This document shows positions 31,013 through 33,414 of a stretch of DNA of 33,414 nt, piece by piece. The position numbers were made by a program, and so were the translations under genes. This DNA comes from an uncultured Bacteroides sp. (GTDB lineage: Bacteria; Bacteroidota; Bacteroidia; Bacteroidales; Bacteroidaceae). A model generated the notes under the pieces. It saw only the letters and a program-made list of their open reading frames with translations, was not told the DNA's origin and searched no databases. Where the stretch lies: positions 1-33,414 of the forward strand of contig URDR01000027.1 of the NCBI GenBank assembly GCA_900546645.1. The letters are read 5' to 3'. Position 1 is the first letter of the stretch; every line of letters begins with the position of its first letter.

Positions 31013-33073
31013 ATGTTCAGAATATTTGGTGTAATAAGTCTGATATTGTTAGTTTGTCTTTCTTCGGGTTGTTCCGGAGAAAGACAAACTTTAAATATAA
31101 CACCTTGTCCGCTTTCTTGTGAGGTTAAGGACGGGACATTTCATTGGAATGAGGGTACCTTGATAGAGGTAAAAGGGGATGTTGCCGATCGCAAAATCAT
31201 GATGGCGGCTTTTGAAGGAAGTTCGTTTCCGGTGCAGTTTGCAGAAACACTTCCCGATAATAACGTAATTGTTATGCAGGCTGTTGACAAACTGCCCGGA
31301 ATCAATTCACCTGAGGGATATGTATTGGAGGTCGGTCGGGAGTCTGTTTCTCTCAAGGCTTTGTCGGATGCCGGGTTGTTTTATGGAATCAAGACATTGC
31401 TACAGTTGGCAGAGCAAGGCGAAGGGAATATTCAGGCATCGTTGGTTAGAGACGAACCGCGTTTCCCTTACCGAGGAATCATGATAGATGTATCTCGCCA
31501 TTTCCGGTCAAAAGAGTTTATAAAGAAACAGATTGCTTTATTGTCGGCTTTCAAGATAAATCGCTTGCATTTGCATTTAACCGATGCTGCGGGTTGGCGT
31601 TTAGAGATAGATAAATATCCTCGGTTGACAGAGTTTGCTGCATGGCGTAAGCAGGAAACTTGGAAAGATTGGGGTGCTAATGGGCAGCAATATTGTGAGC
31701 AGTCGGATCCGGGAGCTTCGGGAGGCTATTATACAAAAGAAGATATCCGTGAAATTTTGGAGTATGCTCGCTTGCATTGTGTTACAGTGATTCCGGAAAT
31801 CGAAATGCCTTCGCACTCAGAAGAAGTATTGGCTGCTTATCCCGAACTGTCGTGCTCAGGCAAGCCTTATAAACATTCCGATTTTTGTGTAGGAAACGAA
31901 AAGACATTTGAGTTTTTGGAAAATGTTTTGTCGGAGGTGATAGACTTATTTCCTTCTCATTATATTCATATCGGTGGCGATGAGGCAGGAAAAGCTTCAT
32001 GGAAAACCTGTTCTTTATGTCAGGCTCGGATGAAAAAAGAGGGACTGAAAGATGTAGATGAACTGCAGAGCTATCTGATTCATCGGATAGAGCGTTTTTT
32101 GAATTCAAAAGGACGTTCTTTGTTAGGATGGGATGAAATCTTAGACGGAGGATTGGCACCGAATGCTACCGTTATGTCATGGCGTGGAGAAGCAGGAGGT
32201 ATACGTGCTGTCAAGGCTGGTCATCGTGCGGTTATGACTCCGGGAGAATATTGTTACTTTGATGGTTATCAAGATGCGCCATTTTCACAGCCGGAAGCCA
32301 TTGGCGGCTATTTGCCTTTGAGTAAAGTCTATGAATATAATCCGGTCCCTGATTCTTTGACTGCATCGGAAAGATCTCTGATAGAAGGAGTGCAGGCAAA
32401 TGTATGGGCAGAATATATCGTAACGGATGAACATTTCGAGTATATGCTGTATCCGCGTGCCTTTGCTTTAGCAGAAGTGGCATGGACACAGCCTGATCAG
32501 AAGTCTTGGGAATCTTTCCGTACTCGTGTTTTAGATTTGATTCCGAAAATGAAAGAGAATGGTTATGACTGCTTTGACTTTAGTAAGGAGATAGGTAACC
32601 GTCGGGAAGCATTGCAGCCTATAGAACATATGGCTGTGGGGAAGAAGGTGCAGTTTAATATACCTTACTGGTCGGGATACCCTGCTAATGGAGAAAAAAC
32701 ATTAAATGATGGTTTGCGGGGAGGATGGAACTATAATGATAAGCGTTGGCTTGGATTTGTGAAGGGCAATGAGATGGATGTTGTCGTTGATTTAGGAACT
32801 GATACCATCATTCATTCCGTGGCTGCCGATTTTATGCAGATTTGCGGTCCTTATGTATATATGCCAAAGCAGGTTATTATATCGGTATCTTCTGATAACA
32901 AGGAATTTACAGAGATGAAAGAAATCAATCATGAAGTAGTAAAAGATGATGCTGTTTCTTTTAAGAACTTCGGATGGTCGGGGGAAACATCGGCACGCTA
33001 TGTGCGTTTTCAGGCTTTCCCGGCAGATATTGCTGGTGCTGTATTGTTTACAGATGAAATTGTAGTGAAGTAG
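31013..33073 (+). CDS. Second GH20 beta-N-acetylhexosaminidase lipoprotein
   Basis: 686 residues. Lipobox SSGC with Cys 20. N-terminal GH20 domain (about 25-135), catalytic barrel (about 140-500) with FPYRGIMIDVSRHF, LHLTDAAGWRLEI, VIPEIEMPSHSEEVL and catalytic D323-E324 in YIHIGGDEAGK; C-terminal F5/8-type-C-like module (about 545-686, DGLRGGWNYNDKRWLGFVKGNEMDVVVDLG). It lacks the chitobiase-type module of its neighbour, and the pocket loop WHLTDDQ is replaced by LHLTDAA, so the two likely prefer different linkages or sugars. Same operon, 5-nt gap, and a strong terminator 39 nt after the stop. Confidence 0.95.
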   Translation: MFRIFGVISLILLVCLSSGCSGERQTLNITPCPLSCEVKDGTFHWNEGTLIEVKGDVADRKIMMAAFEGSSFPVQFAETLPDNNVIVMQAVDKLPGINSPEGYVLEVGRESVSLKALSDAGLFYGIKTLLQLAEQGEGNIQASLVRDEPRFPYRGIMIDVSRHFRSKEFIKKQIALLSAFKINRLHLHLTDAAGWRLEIDKYPRLTEFAAWRKQETWKDWGANGQQYCEQSDPGASGGYYTKEDIREILEYARLHCVTVIPEIEMPSHSEEVLAAYPELSCSGKPYKHSDFCVGNEKTFEFLENVLSEVIDLFPSHYIHIGGDEAGKASWKTCSLCQARMKKEGLKDVDELQSYLIHRIERFLNSKGRSLLGWDEILDGGLAPNATVMSWRGEAGGIRAVKAGHRAVMTPGEYCYFDGYQDAPFSQPEAIGGYLPLSKVYEYNPVPDSLTASERSLIEGVQANVWAEYIVTDEHFEYMLYPRAFALAEVAWTQPDQKSWESFRTRVLDLIPKMKENGYDCFDFSKEIGNRREALQPIEHMAVGKKVQFNIPYWSGYPANGEKTLNDGLRGGWNYNDKRWLGFVKGNEMDVVVDLGTDTIIHSVAADFMQICGPYVYMPKQVIISVSSDNKEFTEMKEINHEVVKDDAVSFKNFGWSGETSARYVRFQAFPADIAGAVLFTDEIVVK

Positions 33074-33111
33074 AGCATCGTAAGGAAAGATATCAGAATC
33101 TGATTTATTAT

Positions 33112-33162
33112 AAGAGGACAGGAATGTAAGTAAAGTCATTACTTATATCCTGTCCTCTTTTT
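33112..33162 (+). terminator. Strong hairpin terminator of the GH20 operon
   Basis: AAGAGGACAGGA pairs exactly with TCCTGTCCTCTT, extended inwards by GTAAGTAA/TTACTTAT-type pairing, followed by TTTTTA. Confidence 0.88.
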
Positions 33163-33370
33163 ATGTGTTGTCTGAAGTGAACTTGAAGTGGAATACTTGT
33201 CACAATCTTCTTCGTGAATTACCAAAGAGACGCTTTTGACTTTTTATTTCTATTTGGGCGGGGTAGGAGGGGAATGTGCTATCTGTAGATTGCAATTTGA
33301 TAGTAGAAGGGCGAAAAAAGGACCTTTATAGCCTTCTTGTGTCTTATGTGTGTTAAAAGATGTTTAATAA
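33163..33370. other. Gene-free end of the genomic part
   Basis: No coding frame, hairpin or repeat I can support. The sequence continues into the adapter at 33371. Confidence 0.5.
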
Positions 33371-33414
33371 CTGTCTCTTATACACATCTCCGAGCCCACG
33401 AGACGGACTCCTAT
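33371..33414 (+). other. Illumina Nextera adapter plus i7 index (not genomic)
   Basis: 33371-33404 is the complete reverse complement of the Nextera read-2 transposase adapter (begins CTGTCTCTTATACACATCT, ends CCGAGCCCACGAGAC). It is followed by the 8-base i7 index GGACTCCT (33405-33412, sold as N705) and the first two bases of the flow-cell primer (AT). This is untrimmed library sequence assembled onto the contig end. Confidence 0.97.

Noticed and set aside
28968..33139. Minus-strand frames opposite the GH20 genes
   Set aside because: Antisense shadows with atypical composition and no start signals.

Overview
The window looks like one draft-assembly contig from a gut Bacteroidaceae (Bacteroides/Phocaeicola-like). 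The support is: many promoters of the Bacteroidetes type (TTTG about 19-20 nt upstream of TAnnTTTG), a one-protein hybrid two-component regulator with AraC output, paired GH20 lipoproteins, a PnuT/thiamine pyrophosphokinase pair and a thiSEGCHF operon. I cannot name the species. The right end (33371-33414) is not genomic: it is Illumina Nextera adapter with an i7 index, so genomic sequence stops at about 33370.

Layout. 1-3330: small envelope genes on the minus strand, namely a decayed carboxypeptidase-regulatory-like gene, a BamE-like/DUF4476 lipoprotein, and a DUF2141 - membrane protein - winged-helix regulator operon. That operon's promoter carries two copies of an 18-bp palindromic site in inverted orientation. 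A repeated intergenic hairpin element occurs at the left contig edge and again near 3.1 kb. 3468-9716: the thiamin operon (minus), starting with a TPP riboswitch, then thiS, thiE, thiG, thiC, thiH, thiF and a TenI/ThiE-like gene, closed by a strong hairpin. 9841-16240: a complete Wadjet-type (JetABCD/MksFEBG) plasmid-defence condensin operon (minus): kleisin, MukE-like, SMC-like ATPase and Toprim nuclease. 16647-20087: two POT-family peptide transporters on opposite strands, each with a hairpin terminator. 20172-21678: a pnuT thiamin transporter broken by an internal deletion, thiamine pyrophosphokinase, and a convergent TPR protein. 21986-33073: an amino-sugar region with a NahK-like N-acetylhexosamine 1-kinase, two CHR (chromate-type) transporter halves, a hybrid two-component sensor/regulator and, divergent from it, two tandem GH20 beta-hexosaminidase lipoproteins.

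How the parts fit. The thiamin story is split: the de novo operon is intact and riboswitch-controlled, while the salvage transporter pnuT next to the pyrophosphokinase is broken. This suggests reliance on synthesis, if the deletion is real. The GH20 pair, the NahK-like kinase and the hybrid regulator form a plausible route for releasing and phosphorylating terminal GlcNAc/GalNAc from host or microbial glycans. The two CHR genes lie 13 nt behind the regulator and may be co-transcribed with it. No tRNA, rRNA, CRISPR array or complete insertion sequence was seen. The only 'new system' candidates are regulatory: the two-operator DUF2141 operon and the several intergenic palindrome clusters. Wadjet is a known system, although its JetD here is short.
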